This document shows, one piece after another, positions 37,606 to 48,830 of a DNA stretch of 64,000 nucleotides. Where the stretch lies: contig NZ_QWFZ01000033.1 of NCBI RefSeq assembly GCF_003576315.1, forward strand, positions 186,001-250,000, read 5' to 3'. A program made the position numbers and the translations under genes. Under the pieces are notes generated by a model, which was given only the letters and a program-made list of their open reading frames with translations, had not been told where the DNA came from and made no database searches. The stretch is from Henriciella mobilis (GTDB lineage: Bacteria > Pseudomonadota > Alphaproteobacteria > Caulobacterales > Hyphomonadaceae). How positions within the stretch are numbered: position 1 is the first letter of the stretch; each line of letters opens with the position of its first letter.

Positions 37606-37681
37606 TTATGTCTAAGTACGAATGGCCGAAATCCGCTGCCGGCGACTAAGACATTCCTGTTTCAAAGTGGAGGTTTTCGCG

Positions 37682-38348
37682 ATGAGCGGTGTCGTGGTTC
37701 AGTCGATCCAGCGGGCAGCGAGCGACGTGATCGACGGATTGGGCAGGGCCGGGGTCGCCACGGTGCATGAGGCGCAAGGGCGAAAGGGCCTGCTCGCCAG
37801 CCGTCTACGGCCGATCTATAGCGGCGCGCGGATTGCCGGGTCGGCCGTCACGATATCCGCCCCGCCGGGCGACAACTGGATGATCCATGTCGCCATCGAA
37901 CAGCTGAAGGCAGGCGACATTCTCGTCCTCGCCCCGACCAGCCCCTGCGAGGACGGCTATTTCGGTGACCTGCTCGCGACATCGGCCATGGCAAGGGGCT
38001 GCCGTGGTCTCGTCATCGATGCTGGTGTGCGCGACGTGCGTGACCTCACCGAAATGGGCTTTCCGGTCTGGTCGAAGGCGATTTATTCGCAGGGTACGGT
38101 GAAGAACACGATCGGCTCGGTGAATGTGCCCGTCGTGTGCGCCGGCGCTGCGATCAGTCCGGGGGACGTGATTGTTGCCGACGATGATGGGGTGTGCGTC
38201 GTTGCCCGCGAAGAGGCCGAACAGGTCCTTGTGCAGGCAAAGGCGCGCGAAGCCAGGGAAGAGGAAAAACGCGAGCGCCTCGCCGCTGGCGAACTCGGCC
38301 TCGACATCTATGACATGCGCCCCCGGCTGAAAGAGATGGGCCTCAAAT

Positions 38349-38356
<8 letters not shown>
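37682..38356 (+). CDS. ligK: 4-carboxy-4-hydroxy-2-oxoadipate aldolase / oxaloacetate decarboxylase
   Basis: 224 aa from the ATG at 37682 behind a GTGGAGG ribosome site. It is a RraA-fold class II aldolase: [27 protein letters not shown] N-terminus, [20 protein letters not shown], and the metal/substrate block [20 protein letters not shown] followed by [10 protein letters not shown]. It cleaves CHA to pyruvate and oxaloacetate and can decarboxylate oxaloacetate. First gene of the divergent three-gene operon; its end overlaps ligU by 8 bp. Confidence 0.94.
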
Positions 38357-40282
<1,926 letters not shown>

Positions 40283-41308
40283 CTATTCGGCGGCGGCCGG
40301 CATTGTCCGGCCGGGATGCTCGGGAAAGATGAGTTTCAGGCCGGTCGTCTCAGGCAGGCAGGTCTGCAGTTCTCCGCCATGCGACTCGGCGATCCGGTCG
40401 GCAATAGCAAGGCCCAGCCCGGCAGCACCGCCCGGCGCAATGTCTGCACGAACGCCCCTTGCTTTCAGCTTTTTCAGCGTCGCTGCGTCGAGGCCGCTGC
40501 CGCCATCGGACACGGTTATGCAGGCGCCAGGTCCGGCGATGACCGAGACATTCCCACCCTCCGGCGTGGCCCGCAGGGCGTTCGTCACCAGGGTTCGAAC
40601 GGCTGCGCCAACGGCTTCCTCCAGCCCCGGGAAAGGGGACGGATCGTGCGTCTCGAAGGAGAGTGATCGTCCGCTCCCGATGGCTGCGGGGGCCATGTCC
40701 TCCACGATACGCCGGCCAAGATCGACCGGATCGATCATCCGGCTGTCCTTTGCGATCTCTGTGACGTTGCTCCTGGCCAGGAGCAGCAGCTGGTCGATCA
40801 TGTCGGAAAGCGCTGTCAGATACTCCTGCAGCCGCCTGGTGTCGTGCTCTGGAAGTTTGTCCAGCTCCAGCGCAAGCAGGGCGAGCGGGGTCTTCAGCTC
40901 ATGCGCGGCATCGGCGGCAAAGGCTTCCTGGCGCTCGGCATGTCTCGAAAGCTGCAGGATGAGGTCGTTGACCGCCGTCACATAGGGCCGGAGTTCCGTC
41001 GGCAGCGTCTCGACCGGGGCCTGGTAGGCCTGCAGGGAGCCCGCCGCGAGACTGACCTGCCTTGCTGTCGCGCGAAGCTTGCGCTCAAGGTCGCGTACGA
41101 CAAGGAAGGCGCCGATCCCGAAGAGGGTCAGAAACACACCCACAGGCAGCACCACATGGTCGAAGATCTCGTGCAGGGTCTGTGTCGTTGATAGGTGGTG
41201 CCCGGTCAGCAGACCGTATTGCTGGGTCACAAGCAGGACGAGTACCGAGCCGCCGATCAGCCCGGAGATCGCCAGCCCTGCCAGCAGTCTCGATCGAATG
41301 GATTGCAT
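40283..41308 (-). CDS. Two-component sensor histidine kinase
   Basis: 341 aa from the ATG at 41308, which overlaps the response regulator stop (TGATG). Two membrane segments (about 8-30 and 54-75) enclose a very short periplasmic loop of about 25 residues. The H box AADAAHELKTPLALLALELD carries the phospho-accepting histidine near 147; the N box (TLVTNALRATP) and G boxes (VSDGGSGLDA, GGAAGLGLAIADRIAESHGG) are intact. The signal is unknown; such a small sensor loop suggests detection within the membrane or through a partner. Confidence 0.93.
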   Translation of the reverse strand: MQSIRSRLLAGLAISGLIGGSVLVLLVTQQYGLLTGHHLSTTQTLHEIFDHVVLPVGVFLTLFGIGAFLVVRDLERKLRATARQVSLAAGSLQAYQAPVETLPTELRPYVTAVNDLILQLSRHAERQEAFAADAAHELKTPLALLALELDKLPEHDTRRLQEYLTALSDMIDQLLLLARSNVTEIAKDSRMIDPVDLGRRIVEDMAPAAIGSGRSLSFETHDPSPFPGLEEAVGAAVRTLVTNALRATPEGGNVSVIAGPGACITVSDGGSGLDAATLKKLKARGVRADIAPGGAAGLGLAIADRIAESHGGELQTCLPETTGLKLIFPEHPGRTMPAAAE

Positions 41309-41979
41309 CAGGTTCTTCCCGTCCCGAGATAATAGCCGACACCGCGCACAGTATGCAGCATGTCTTCGCCGCATGCATTGGCCAGCCGCTTGCGAAGGCG
41401 GGAGGCGACAGCTTCCAGCGCGTTGGGTGTGACGGCTTCCATCGATCCGTAAACGGCCGCTTCGAGCTGCTCACGCGCCACGACCCGTCCGGGCCGGCGA
41501 AGCAGGGCTTCGATCATGTTGGCCTCCTTGGCGCCGAGAGAGACCGGTTCGCCGTCGACGAAGAGCTGGCGGTCGGCGGTGTGGAAGGTCAGTGCGCCGA
41601 GCGTCAGGACCGGATCCAGACGGTGACCCGGCCGCCGCGAAATGGCGCGCAGGCGGGCGGCGATTTCTTCGGCGTCAGCCGGTTTTACGAGGTAATCGTC
41701 CGCGCCATTGTCCAGTCCACGCACGCGGTCCTCGAGCGATCCGCGTGCCGTCAGCACAAGGACGGGCGCGCGCTCTCGCGGGAGAGTCGAAAGCCAGGTC
41801 AGGCCATCGCCGTCCGGCAGGCCGAGATCGAGCAGGATTGCGTCGTATCCACCCGCATGAAGGCAGGCGCCGGCATCGTCCAGCGCGTGGCAGACATCGC
41901 TGTCTATGCCGCGCACCATAAGGCGTTCAGACAGCAGCATGGCCAGCTTCTTGTTGTCTTCGACTACCAGGACACGCAT
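41308..41979 (-). CDS. OmpR-family response regulator
   Basis: 223 aa from the ATG at 41979 (an in-frame ATG at 42000 would add seven residues). The receiver domain begins MRVLVVEDNKKLAMLL; the phospho-acceptor Asp is in DAILLDLGLPDGDG near 51 and the conserved Lys in DDYLVKPADAEE near 100. The C-terminal winged helix (LGAKEANMIEALLRRPGRVV ... ASRLRKRLANA ... TVRGVGYYLG) binds DNA. It forms an operon with the kinase gene that follows. Targets are not evident. Confidence 0.94.
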   Translation of the reverse strand: MRVLVVEDNKKLAMLLSERLMVRGIDSDVCHALDDAGACLHAGGYDAILLDLGLPDGDGLTWLSTLPRERAPVLVLTARGSLEDRVRGLDNGADDYLVKPADAEEIAARLRAISRRPGHRLDPVLTLGALTFHTADRQLFVDGEPVSLGAKEANMIEALLRRPGRVVAREQLEAAVYGSMEAVTPNALEAVASRLRKRLANACGEDMLHTVRGVGYYLGTGRT

Positions 41980-42303
41980 CGTGATCTGCCTGCTGCTCAT
42001 TTGCCGGCCATTCCCGCCAGCAACCCATTGAGACTACGCGAACACGAGCAACCTGTCGTGTCCCGTGGTGCTGAACAGCAATCGGCATGCCACAGGCCGC
42101 GTCAGCGAGATGTCAGTTTTGCCCGATATATCAGGGTTCATGTGCCGCTAAGCTTAGCAAGCATCCATTCGACTTCGCCTTGCGAAGTCAGGCACTAAAG
42201 AGCGGCGAGGCCTGCCTTGTCGCGGAGGGCGGAGCGAGTGCCACACCCCACCCGGCACTTCGCTTCGTCCTCTCCCTTCTTTTCCAGAACCCGCCCGGCC
42301 TGC
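41980..42303. other. Intergenic region with two hairpins, no gene
   Basis: 324 bp without a convincing gene. It holds a perfect 7-bp stem at 42171-42189 (GACTTCG / CGAAGTC, loop CCTTG) and a longer imperfect hairpin at about 42232-42266 (GAGCGAGTGCC with GGCACTTCGCTTC). Neither is followed by a strong T run. They may be intergenic palindromic repeats or weak terminators for the LysR gene to the right. Confidence 0.45.
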
Positions 42304-43173
42304 TCATGGCAGGGATGCCAGAAGCTCTGCCAGGAACCCGGCCATGAGGCTGTTGCGCTTGAGCCCGGCAACGTCCTCGTGCACGGCCAGCCAGAAGGAG
42401 CGCCGCACTTCGATGTCTCCGGCGAGCACCGGGACGAGGTGAGGCTCACGGTCTGCCATGAAGACCGGGAGAATGCCGAGACCGGCCCCCGCCGCAACCA
42501 TTTCAAGCTGGGCAACAATGCTCGGGCTGCACAGATGGGGGGTGAGGCCGGGCAGCAGCTCATCGAGATAGCGCAGCTGCGAGGAATAGATCAGGTCTTC
42601 GGTGTAGCCGATCAGCGTGTGCTGTTCGAGGTCGGTGCGTGAGTGAACCGGCGGCGTGGCGGCAAGATACTCGGCCGTGCCATAGAGACGCAGCGAATAG
42701 TCGGTGAGCCTGCGCACCCTGAGGCGTCCCGCGCTCGGCCGGGTCAGCAGGACCGACATGTCGGCCTGGCGTTTCGGGACGCTGACAAAACCGGACAGGG
42801 CGATCAGGTCGACGTCGATGTTCGGGTGGGCCCGCCGGAAGTCGGCCAGGGCCGGGGCGATGACGGCCGATCCGAGTCCCTCTGTGGCGCCGAGCCGGAT
42901 GCGGCCCGCCGCGGTCTGCTCCCGTGTGCTTTCGGCCATGATGTCAAAGGAGAGCGACTCCATGGCCTCGACCCGGTCGGCGAGCTTTTCGCCTGCTGGC
43001 GTGAGGGCATGGCCGCGCCGCGTGCGTTCGAACAGCGTCAGGCCGAGTTCGGTTTCGAGCCGCTTGATCCGCCGGCTGACGGTGGTCGCATCGAGGTGCA
43101 GGTGCGCTGCGGCTTCGTCCAGCTTTGGCTGGCGGGCCACGTCGAGAAAGATCTTCAGGTCGTCCCAGTTCAT
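42304..43173 (-). CDS. LysR-family regulator divergent from the valine operon (MmsR-like role)
   Basis: 289 aa. The helix-turn-helix (LKIFLDVARQPKLDEAAAHL, LDATTVSRRIKRLETEL) is of the type often seen in divergent partners of dehydrogenase genes, and the effector domain fills the rest. The gene is read away from mmsA with 110 bp between start codons, containing a good operator candidate. It therefore probably controls the valine catabolic operon and itself. The inducer, perhaps a branched-chain intermediate, is not known. Confidence 0.9.
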   Translation of the reverse strand: MNWDDLKIFLDVARQPKLDEAAAHLHLDATTVSRRIKRLETELGLTLFERTRRGHALTPAGEKLADRVEAMESLSFDIMAESTREQTAAGRIRLGATEGLGSAVIAPALADFRRAHPNIDVDLIALSGFVSVPKRQADMSVLLTRPSAGRLRVRRLTDYSLRLYGTAEYLAATPPVHSRTDLEQHTLIGYTEDLIYSSQLRYLDELLPGLTPHLCSPSIVAQLEMVAAGAGLGILPVFMADREPHLVPVLAGDIEVRRSFWLAVHEDVAGLKRNSLMAGFLAELLASLP

Positions 43174-43185
43174 GGCGGCTTTTAA

Positions 43186-43201
43186 CCTGCAAAATTGCAG
43201 G
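43186..43201. promoter_or_regulatory. Inverted repeat, candidate LysR operator for mmsA
   Basis: CCTGCAAAATTGCAGG has perfect 7-bp arms around AA, 13 bp upstream of the LysR start codon, and is followed by a further half-like element CTGCAAACC around 43209. The TGCAA/TTGCA arms fit a LysR recognition site placed for control of both divergent genes. Confidence 0.6.
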
Positions 43202-43283
43202 TGTCAGCTGCAAACCTTTTAGTGTACCCGCATGGTCGCCGTCCTTACGATAGGACGAGACAACATATCAGGGAGCCTCAGCC

Positions 43284-44780
43284 ATGCGCAGCGTGCATCA
43301 CTTCATCTCCGGCAAGAGCGTTGAAAGCCAGTCGGGCCGCTTCGGTGACATCTACAATCCCAATACCGGCGAAGTGCAGGCCAGGGTGGGCCTGGCGACG
43401 GAAGGCGAAGTCGACAAGGCTGTTGAGGCGGCCAAGGCCGCGCTGCCGGAATGGTCGACGACCAACCCGCAGCGCCGCGCCCGCGTGCTCTTCAAGTTCA
43501 AGGGTCTGCTTGAGCAGAACATCGACGAGCTGGCCGAGCTGCTCTCCTCCGAGCACGGCAAGGTGGTCGCCGATTCGAAGGGTGACGTGCAGCGCGGTAT
43601 TGACGTCGTCGAATTCGCTTGCGGCATCCCGCACCTGCAGAAGGGCGAGTATACCGAGGGCGCAGGCCCCGGCATTGACGTCTATTCGATGCGCCAGCCG
43701 CTGGGTGTCGTCGCCGGCATCACGCCATTCAACTTCCCCGCCATGATCCCGTGCTGGATGTTTGCTGTCGCGATCGCCTGCGGAAACACCTTCGTGCTGA
43801 AGCCATCGGAGAAGGACCCGTCGGTGCCGGTGCGGCTCGCCGAGCTGTTCCTCGAGGCGGGCGCGCCGGAAGGCGTGCTGAATGTCGTGCACGGCGACAA
43901 GACCGCCGTCGACGCGATCCTGAAGCATCCGGAGATCAAGGCTGTCAGCTTTGTCGGTTCATCCGACATCGCACAGTATGTCTACGCCACCGGCACGGCG
44001 CACGGAAAGCGCGTGCAGGCCATGGGCGGGGCGAAGAACCACGGCATCATCATGCCGGACGCCAATATGGAGCAGGCGGTCAAGGACATTGTCGGCGCGG
44101 CCTATGGCTCGGCTGGCGAGCGCTGCATGGCGCTGCCGGTTGCCGTGACCGTCGGCAAGAAGACCGGCGACGAGTTCGTTGAGCGCATGCTGGACGCCGC
44201 AAAGGGCCTGAAGGTTGGTGTGTCGACCGATCCGGACGCCCAGTACGGCCCGGTCGTGTCGGCCGCGCACAAGGCCAAGGTCGAGGACTATATCCAGATG
44301 GGTGTCGATGAGGGCGCCGATCTCCTGCTCGATGGTCGAGGCCTGAAGATGCAGGGCGCCGAGAATGGCTATTTCATCGGGCCGAACCTGTTCGACAATG
44401 TGAAGCCGCACATGAAATCCTACAAGGAAGAGATCTTCGGCCCGGTGCTGCAGGTGGTGCGTGCCGAGACGCTGGAAGAGGCGGCGGCGCTCCCAAGCAA
44501 TCACCAGTATGGCAATGGCGTTGCGATCTTCACTTCGAATGGCCGCGCCGCGCGCGAGTTTGCCGCGCAGGTCAACGTCGGCATGGTCGGCATCAATGTG
44601 CCGATCCCGGTGCCGGTCAGCTATCATACGTTCGGTGGCTGGAAGCGCTCAGCCTTTGGCGACACCAACCAGCATGGCCCCGAAGGCGTGCGCTTCTGGA
44701 CCAAGATCAAGACCGTTACCCAGCGCTGGCCGGAAGGCGATATCGGCGACCAGGCTTTCATCATCCCGACGATGCAGTGA
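43284..44780 (+). CDS. mmsA: Methylmalonate-semialdehyde dehydrogenase (CoA-acylating)
   Basis: 498 aa aldehyde dehydrogenase. PLGVVAGITPFNFPAMIPCW, KPSEKDPSVPVRLAELFLEA, VSFVGSSDIAQYVY and the active-site cysteine in GSAGERCMALPVAV are characteristic of MmsA, as is the ending WPEGDIGDQAFIIPTM. It converts methylmalonate semialdehyde with CoA and NAD to propionyl-CoA and CO2, the last step of valine breakdown. First gene of the five-gene operon. Confidence 0.97.
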   Translation: MRSVHHFISGKSVESQSGRFGDIYNPNTGEVQARVGLATEGEVDKAVEAAKAALPEWSTTNPQRRARVLFKFKGLLEQNIDELAELLSSEHGKVVADSKGDVQRGIDVVEFACGIPHLQKGEYTEGAGPGIDVYSMRQPLGVVAGITPFNFPAMIPCWMFAVAIACGNTFVLKPSEKDPSVPVRLAELFLEAGAPEGVLNVVHGDKTAVDAILKHPEIKAVSFVGSSDIAQYVYATGTAHGKRVQAMGGAKNHGIIMPDANMEQAVKDIVGAAYGSAGERCMALPVAVTVGKKTGDEFVERMLDAAKGLKVGVSTDPDAQYGPVVSAAHKAKVEDYIQMGVDEGADLLLDGRGLKMQGAENGYFIGPNLFDNVKPHMKSYKEEIFGPVLQVVRAETLEEAAALPSNHQYGNGVAIFTSNGRAAREFAAQVNVGMVGINVPIPVPVSYHTFGGWKRSAFGDTNQHGPEGVRFWTKIKTVTQRWPEGDIGDQAFIIPTMQ

Positions 44781-44785
44781 TCGCC

Positions 44786-45562
44786 ATGACCAGCTACAAC
44801 ACGATCACCTTCGAGCATTCCAACCGGATTGCTCTCGTCACGCTCAATCGTCCCGACAGCTTGAATGCGCTGAACGCTGAAGTCATGGCGGAAGTCGCCC
44901 ATGTCTTCGGTGAGATCGACCGCAACAAGGACATCGCCGTCAGCGTGCTGACGGGTGAGGGCCGGGCCTTTGCGGCGGGCGCAGACATCAAGGAGATGCA
45001 GCCGCAAAGCTTCTCCGACATGTATGTCGAGGACTACTTCGCGGGTTGGGACCGGTTCGCGGCCTGCCGCAAGCCGGTGATTGCGGCGGTGAATGGGTTC
45101 GCGCTCGGCGGCGGTTGTGAGCTTGCCATGATGTGTGACCTCATCATCGCGTCGGAAAAGGCGAAGTTTGGACAGCCGGAAATCAAGCTGGGCGTGACGC
45201 CTGGCATGGGCGGCTCGATCCGTCTCACCAAGGCGATCGGCAAGGCAAAGGCGATGGATCTCGTCCTGACGGGACGGATGATCGATGGCGAGGAAGCCGA
45301 CCGGATCGGCCTCGTCAGCCGCGTCGTGCCGCATGATGATCTGATGAGTTTGGCGATGGAAGCCGCTGAAGCGATTGCCGGTTTCTCAATCCCATCCATC
45401 ATGGCCGCCAAGGAGATGGTTGGCCGTGCTCTGGAGCTCCCGACCACGGAAGGCGTTCGCTTCGAGCGGCGCTTGTTCCAGGGCCTGTTCGGAACACATG
45501 ATCAGAAGGAAGGCATGGCCGCGTTCAGCGAGAAAAGGGCGCCCGACTTCAAGGATTCCTGA
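44786..45562 (+). CDS. Enoyl-CoA hydratase (methacrylyl-CoA hydration likely)
   Basis: 258 aa from the ATG at 44786 (a GTG at 44777 is also in frame). Crotonase fold: oxyanion hole FAAGADIKEMQ and FALGGGCELAMMCD, with catalytic glutamates expected in ELAMMCD and GQPEIKLGVTPGMGG. The ending FSEKRAPDFKD is usual for short-chain enoyl-CoA hydratases. In this operon it should hydrate methacrylyl-CoA to 3-hydroxyisobutyryl-CoA. It starts a few bases after the mmsA stop. Confidence 0.93.
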   Translation: MTSYNTITFEHSNRIALVTLNRPDSLNALNAEVMAEVAHVFGEIDRNKDIAVSVLTGEGRAFAAGADIKEMQPQSFSDMYVEDYFAGWDRFAACRKPVIAAVNGFALGGGCELAMMCDLIIASEKAKFGQPEIKLGVTPGMGGSIRLTKAIGKAKAMDLVLTGRMIDGEEADRIGLVSRVVPHDDLMSLAMEAAEAIAGFSIPSIMAAKEMVGRALELPTTEGVRFERRLFQGLFGTHDQKEGMAAFSEKRAPDFKDS

Positions 45563-45624
45563 CGTCGGCGCCGCAATGGCGTAAGACGGTCGCGAACCGA
45601 TGAGACTGAAGTGGGTATGAGAAG

Positions 45625-46764
45625 ATGATCCTCAACGAAGAACAGACGATGATTTCCGACATGGCGAAGAATTTCGCCATGAGCGAGCTGCGTCCCCACG
45701 CGGCCGAATGGGACAAGGCGGGGCATATGGATCGCGCCAAGCTGGTCGCGCTGGGCGAGCTTGGCTTTGGCGGGATCTACACTGGTGAGGAGCATGGCGG
45801 CTCCGGCCTTGGGCGGCTCGACGCGGCGCTGATCTTTGAGCAGCTCTCGCGCGGCGACATCAGCCATGCGGCCTTCCTGTCGATCCACAATATGGCGACG
45901 TGGATGATCGACAGTTTCGGCCATGACCAGCTGCGCGCGAAATATGTCCCGCGGCTGACGGCCACAGACCTCATCGCCTCCTACTGCCTGACCGAGCCGG
46001 GCGCAGGCTCCGACGCGGCCAGCCTCAAGACGACGGCGAAGCTCGACGGCGACGAATACGTCCTCAATGGCGCGAAGGTCTTCATTTCGGGCGCGGGCTT
46101 TTCGGATATCTATGTCGTGATGGCGCGGACGGCCGATGGCGGCGCGAAGGGCGTCTCGACCTTCATTGTCGAAAAGGACGCGCCGGGCCTCTCCTTCGGC
46201 AAGCATGAAGACAAGATGGGCTGGCGCGCGCAGCCGACGGCCATGGTCAATTTCGATGACTGCCGTATCCCGGCGACGAACCGGGTGGGCGACGAGGGCA
46301 ATGGCTTCAAGTTTGCCATGGCAGGGCTTGATGGCGGCCGGCTCAACATCGCCGCCTGCGCCCTTGGCGGCGCGCAGGACGCGCTCGACCGGGCCTTTGC
46401 CTATGTGCAGGAACGCAAGCAGTTTGGCCGCGCCATCATCGATTTCCAGGCGACACAGTTCAAGCTCGCCGACATGGAGACCGAACTCGCCGCGGCCCGC
46501 TCGCTGCTCTACGACGCGGCCCGCAAGGTCGATGCGAATGCGCCGGACAAGACCAAGTTCTGCGCCATGGCCAAGCGCTTTGTCACCGACACAGCATCCA
46601 AGGTCGCGAATGACGCGCTGCAGCTGCATGGCGGCTATGGCTATCTCGGCGACTATGAAGTCGAGCGGATCGTGCGCGACCTTCGCGTTCACCAGATCCT
46701 GGAAGGCACCAATGAAATCATGCGCGTCATCGTCGCGCGTGAAATGATGAAGGGGCAGGTATGA
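45625..46764 (+). CDS. Isobutyryl-CoA dehydrogenase (acyl-CoA dehydrogenase family)
   Basis: 379 aa flavoprotein. YCLTEPGAGSDAASL and FISGAGFSDIYVVMART mark the FAD/substrate site, YVQERKQFGRAIIDFQATQF the dimer and FAD contact, and GGYGYLGDYEVERIVRDLRV with HQILEGTNEIMRVI the C-terminus. The catalytic base is the Glu of EGTNEI. The ACAD8-like sequence and operon place it at isobutyryl-CoA to methacrylyl-CoA, passing electrons to ETF. Overlaps the next gene as ATGA. Confidence 0.93.
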   Translation: MILNEEQTMISDMAKNFAMSELRPHAAEWDKAGHMDRAKLVALGELGFGGIYTGEEHGGSGLGRLDAALIFEQLSRGDISHAAFLSIHNMATWMIDSFGHDQLRAKYVPRLTATDLIASYCLTEPGAGSDAASLKTTAKLDGDEYVLNGAKVFISGAGFSDIYVVMARTADGGAKGVSTFIVEKDAPGLSFGKHEDKMGWRAQPTAMVNFDDCRIPATNRVGDEGNGFKFAMAGLDGGRLNIAACALGGAQDALDRAFAYVQERKQFGRAIIDFQATQFKLADMETELAAARSLLYDAARKVDANAPDKTKFCAMAKRFVTDTASKVANDALQLHGGYGYLGDYEVERIVRDLRVHQILEGTNEIMRVIVAREMMKGQV

Positions 46765-47795
46765 GCGAACCGACAGTCATCGCACGCAAGCAGGGCCGGG
46801 CCGGGCGGATCACGCTGAACCGGCCAAAGGCGCTGCACTCGCTGAATTCCGACATGGTCAAGCGCATGACGGATGCGCTCGTGAGATGGGAAGTCGATGA
46901 GAGTGTCGAGCTGATTGTCGTTGATCATGCCGAGGGCACGCGCGGCTTCTGCGCGGGCGGCGATGTTCGCATGCTGGCCGAATCCGGGGCCAAGGACGGC
47001 AAGGAAGCGCGCGAATTCTTTGCAGGCGAGTACCGTCTCAACACGCTGATCAAGGAATACCCCAAGCCTTATGTCGCGATCATCGACGGCGTGACCATGG
47101 GCGGCGGTGTCGGCATCTCGGTGCATGGCGACTATCGCGTCGCGACGCCGAACACGCTGTTCGCCATGCCTGAATCGGGCATTGGCCTGTTCCCGGATGT
47201 CGGCGGCGGCTGGTTCCTGCCGCGCCTGCCGGGTGAGCTGGGCATGTGGCTGGCACTGACCGGTGAGCGGCTGAAGGGCGAGGACGTGCTGGCGGTCGGT
47301 GTGGCGACACATTTTGCTGAAGAGACGGACGGACTGGCTGACCGGCTGTGCGAAGCGGGCATCTCCGCGCTCGATGGCCTGAAGACCGAGGCTGGGGCGA
47401 GTTTCACCGATCACATCCCCGAGATCGATGCCTGCTTTGCCAAGCAGAGTGTCGAGGAGATCATGAGCTGCCTCGAAGCCGGCAGCGACTGGGCGCAAGG
47501 GCAGGCGGCCGGGCTGAAGAAGAAGTCACCGCTCACGCTCAAGATCGCCCACCGCCAGCTTCACGAAGGCGGCCAGTGCAAGGACTTCCGCGAGAACATG
47601 CGCATGGAGTACCGTATCGCTTCGCGGCTCGTCCTCACCAAGAGCTTTCACGAAGGCGTACGTGCGGTGCTGATTGACAAGGACAACAAGCCGGACTGGA
47701 CCCCGGGCAGCCTGGAAGAGGTGCGTCCGGTCATCCTGAACACCTTCTTTGAGACGCTAGGCGAAGACGAACTCAAATTCATCGGAGAGAAATGA
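46761..47795 (+). CDS. 3-hydroxyisobutyryl-CoA hydrolase
   Basis: 344 aa crotonase-superfamily hydrolase. RGFCAGGDVRMLAESGAKDG, DGVTMGGGVGISVHGDYRVA and FAMPESGIGLFPDVGGGWFL are the family signatures; the glutamate in PESGIG is catalytic. It releases 3-hydroxyisobutyrate from its CoA ester, a step special to valine breakdown. It is coupled to genes on both sides by 4-bp overlaps. Confidence 0.96.
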   Translation: MSEPTVIARKQGRAGRITLNRPKALHSLNSDMVKRMTDALVRWEVDESVELIVVDHAEGTRGFCAGGDVRMLAESGAKDGKEAREFFAGEYRLNTLIKEYPKPYVAIIDGVTMGGGVGISVHGDYRVATPNTLFAMPESGIGLFPDVGGGWFLPRLPGELGMWLALTGERLKGEDVLAVGVATHFAEETDGLADRLCEAGISALDGLKTEAGASFTDHIPEIDACFAKQSVEEIMSCLEAGSDWAQGQAAGLKKKSPLTLKIAHRQLHEGGQCKDFRENMRMEYRIASRLVLTKSFHEGVRAVLIDKDNKPDWTPGSLEEVRPVILNTFFETLGEDELKFIGEK

Positions 47796-48685
47796 TGAGC
47801 AAGCTGGCTTTCATCGGGCTCGGGAATATGGGCTCCGGCATGTGCGCAAACCTCGCCAAGGGCGGCTATGAGGTGGCGGCGTTCGACCTGAATGACGACG
47901 CGGTGAAGCAGGCCGTCAGCGCTGGCGCGACGGCTGCGACCTCGGTCGCCGATGCCGTGTCCGACGTTGATGTCGTTGTGACCATGCTGCCAGCGGGCAA
48001 GCATGTTCACCAGGTCTATTTCGGCGATAATGGCGTTGCCGCGAATGCGAAGCCGGGGACGCTGTTTCTCGACTGCTCGACCATCGCTGTGGAGGAAGCC
48101 CGTGAGGCTGCGAAGAAGGCTGAGGCGGCCGGCTTCATCTATCTCGATGCGCCAGTCTCCGGGGGCGTCGCGGCGGCTGAAGGCGGGACGCTGACCTTCA
48201 TGGTCGGCGGGCCTGACGAGGGCTATGCGCGCGCTAAGCCCGTGCTGGAGAAGATGGCGAAGAATGTCTTTCATGCCGGCGGGGCGGGTAATGGCCAGGT
48301 CGCCAAGATCGCCAACAACATGTTGCTCGGCATCTCGATGATCGGCACCTGCGAGGCCTTCAATCTTGCCGAAAAGCTGGGTCTCGATGCGCACACCTTC
48401 TTCGATATTTCCTCCACGGCCTCTGGCCAGTGCTGGTCGATGACGAGCTATTGTCCGGCTCCGGGGCCTGTGCCGGCCGCGCCGTCGAACCGCGACTACA
48501 AGCCTGGTTTTGCCGTGGCCATGATGCTGAAGGACCTCAAGCTGGCGCTGGCGTCGGCGGAAGGGGCAGGGGCGTCGACCCCGCTTGGCCATCATGCCGG
48601 GGAAATCTATGCAAAGCTCGATGAGGACGGCCATGCCGGTCTCGACTTCTCGGGCGTCATGAAGCGGATCAGGGGCGAGATCTGA
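47792..48685 (+). CDS. mmsB: 3-hydroxyisobutyrate dehydrogenase
   Basis: 297 aa beta-hydroxyacid dehydrogenase. The nucleotide site FIGLGNMGSGMCANLAKGGY, the substrate-site DAPVSGGVAAAEGGTLTFMV, catalytic lysine in GNGQVAKIANNMLLG and the GQCWSMTSYCPAPG loop are typical of MmsB. It oxidises 3-hydroxyisobutyrate to methylmalonate semialdehyde for MmsA. Last gene of the operon. A start three bases downstream (47795) is also possible. Confidence 0.97.
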   Translation: MMSKLAFIGLGNMGSGMCANLAKGGYEVAAFDLNDDAVKQAVSAGATAATSVADAVSDVDVVVTMLPAGKHVHQVYFGDNGVAANAKPGTLFLDCSTIAVEEAREAAKKAEAAGFIYLDAPVSGGVAAAEGGTLTFMVGGPDEGYARAKPVLEKMAKNVFHAGGAGNGQVAKIANNMLLGISMIGTCEAFNLAEKLGLDAHTFFDISSTASGQCWSMTSYCPAPGPVPAAPSNRDYKPGFAVAMMLKDLKLALASAEGAGASTPLGHHAGEIYAKLDEDGHAGLDFSGVMKRIRGEI

Positions 48686-48830
48686 TCCAGTATCGCGGGG
48701 CAAGGCTGGTCAGCGGCCGGGCGTCAACGGGCGTACCTGGCGTGGTTAAAGTACGTGGCGTATCTATTAACCCACTGAAAAGCATGCGTTTTAATACATA
48801 ATACATGATAGCGCCCTACAGCTGCTAGGC

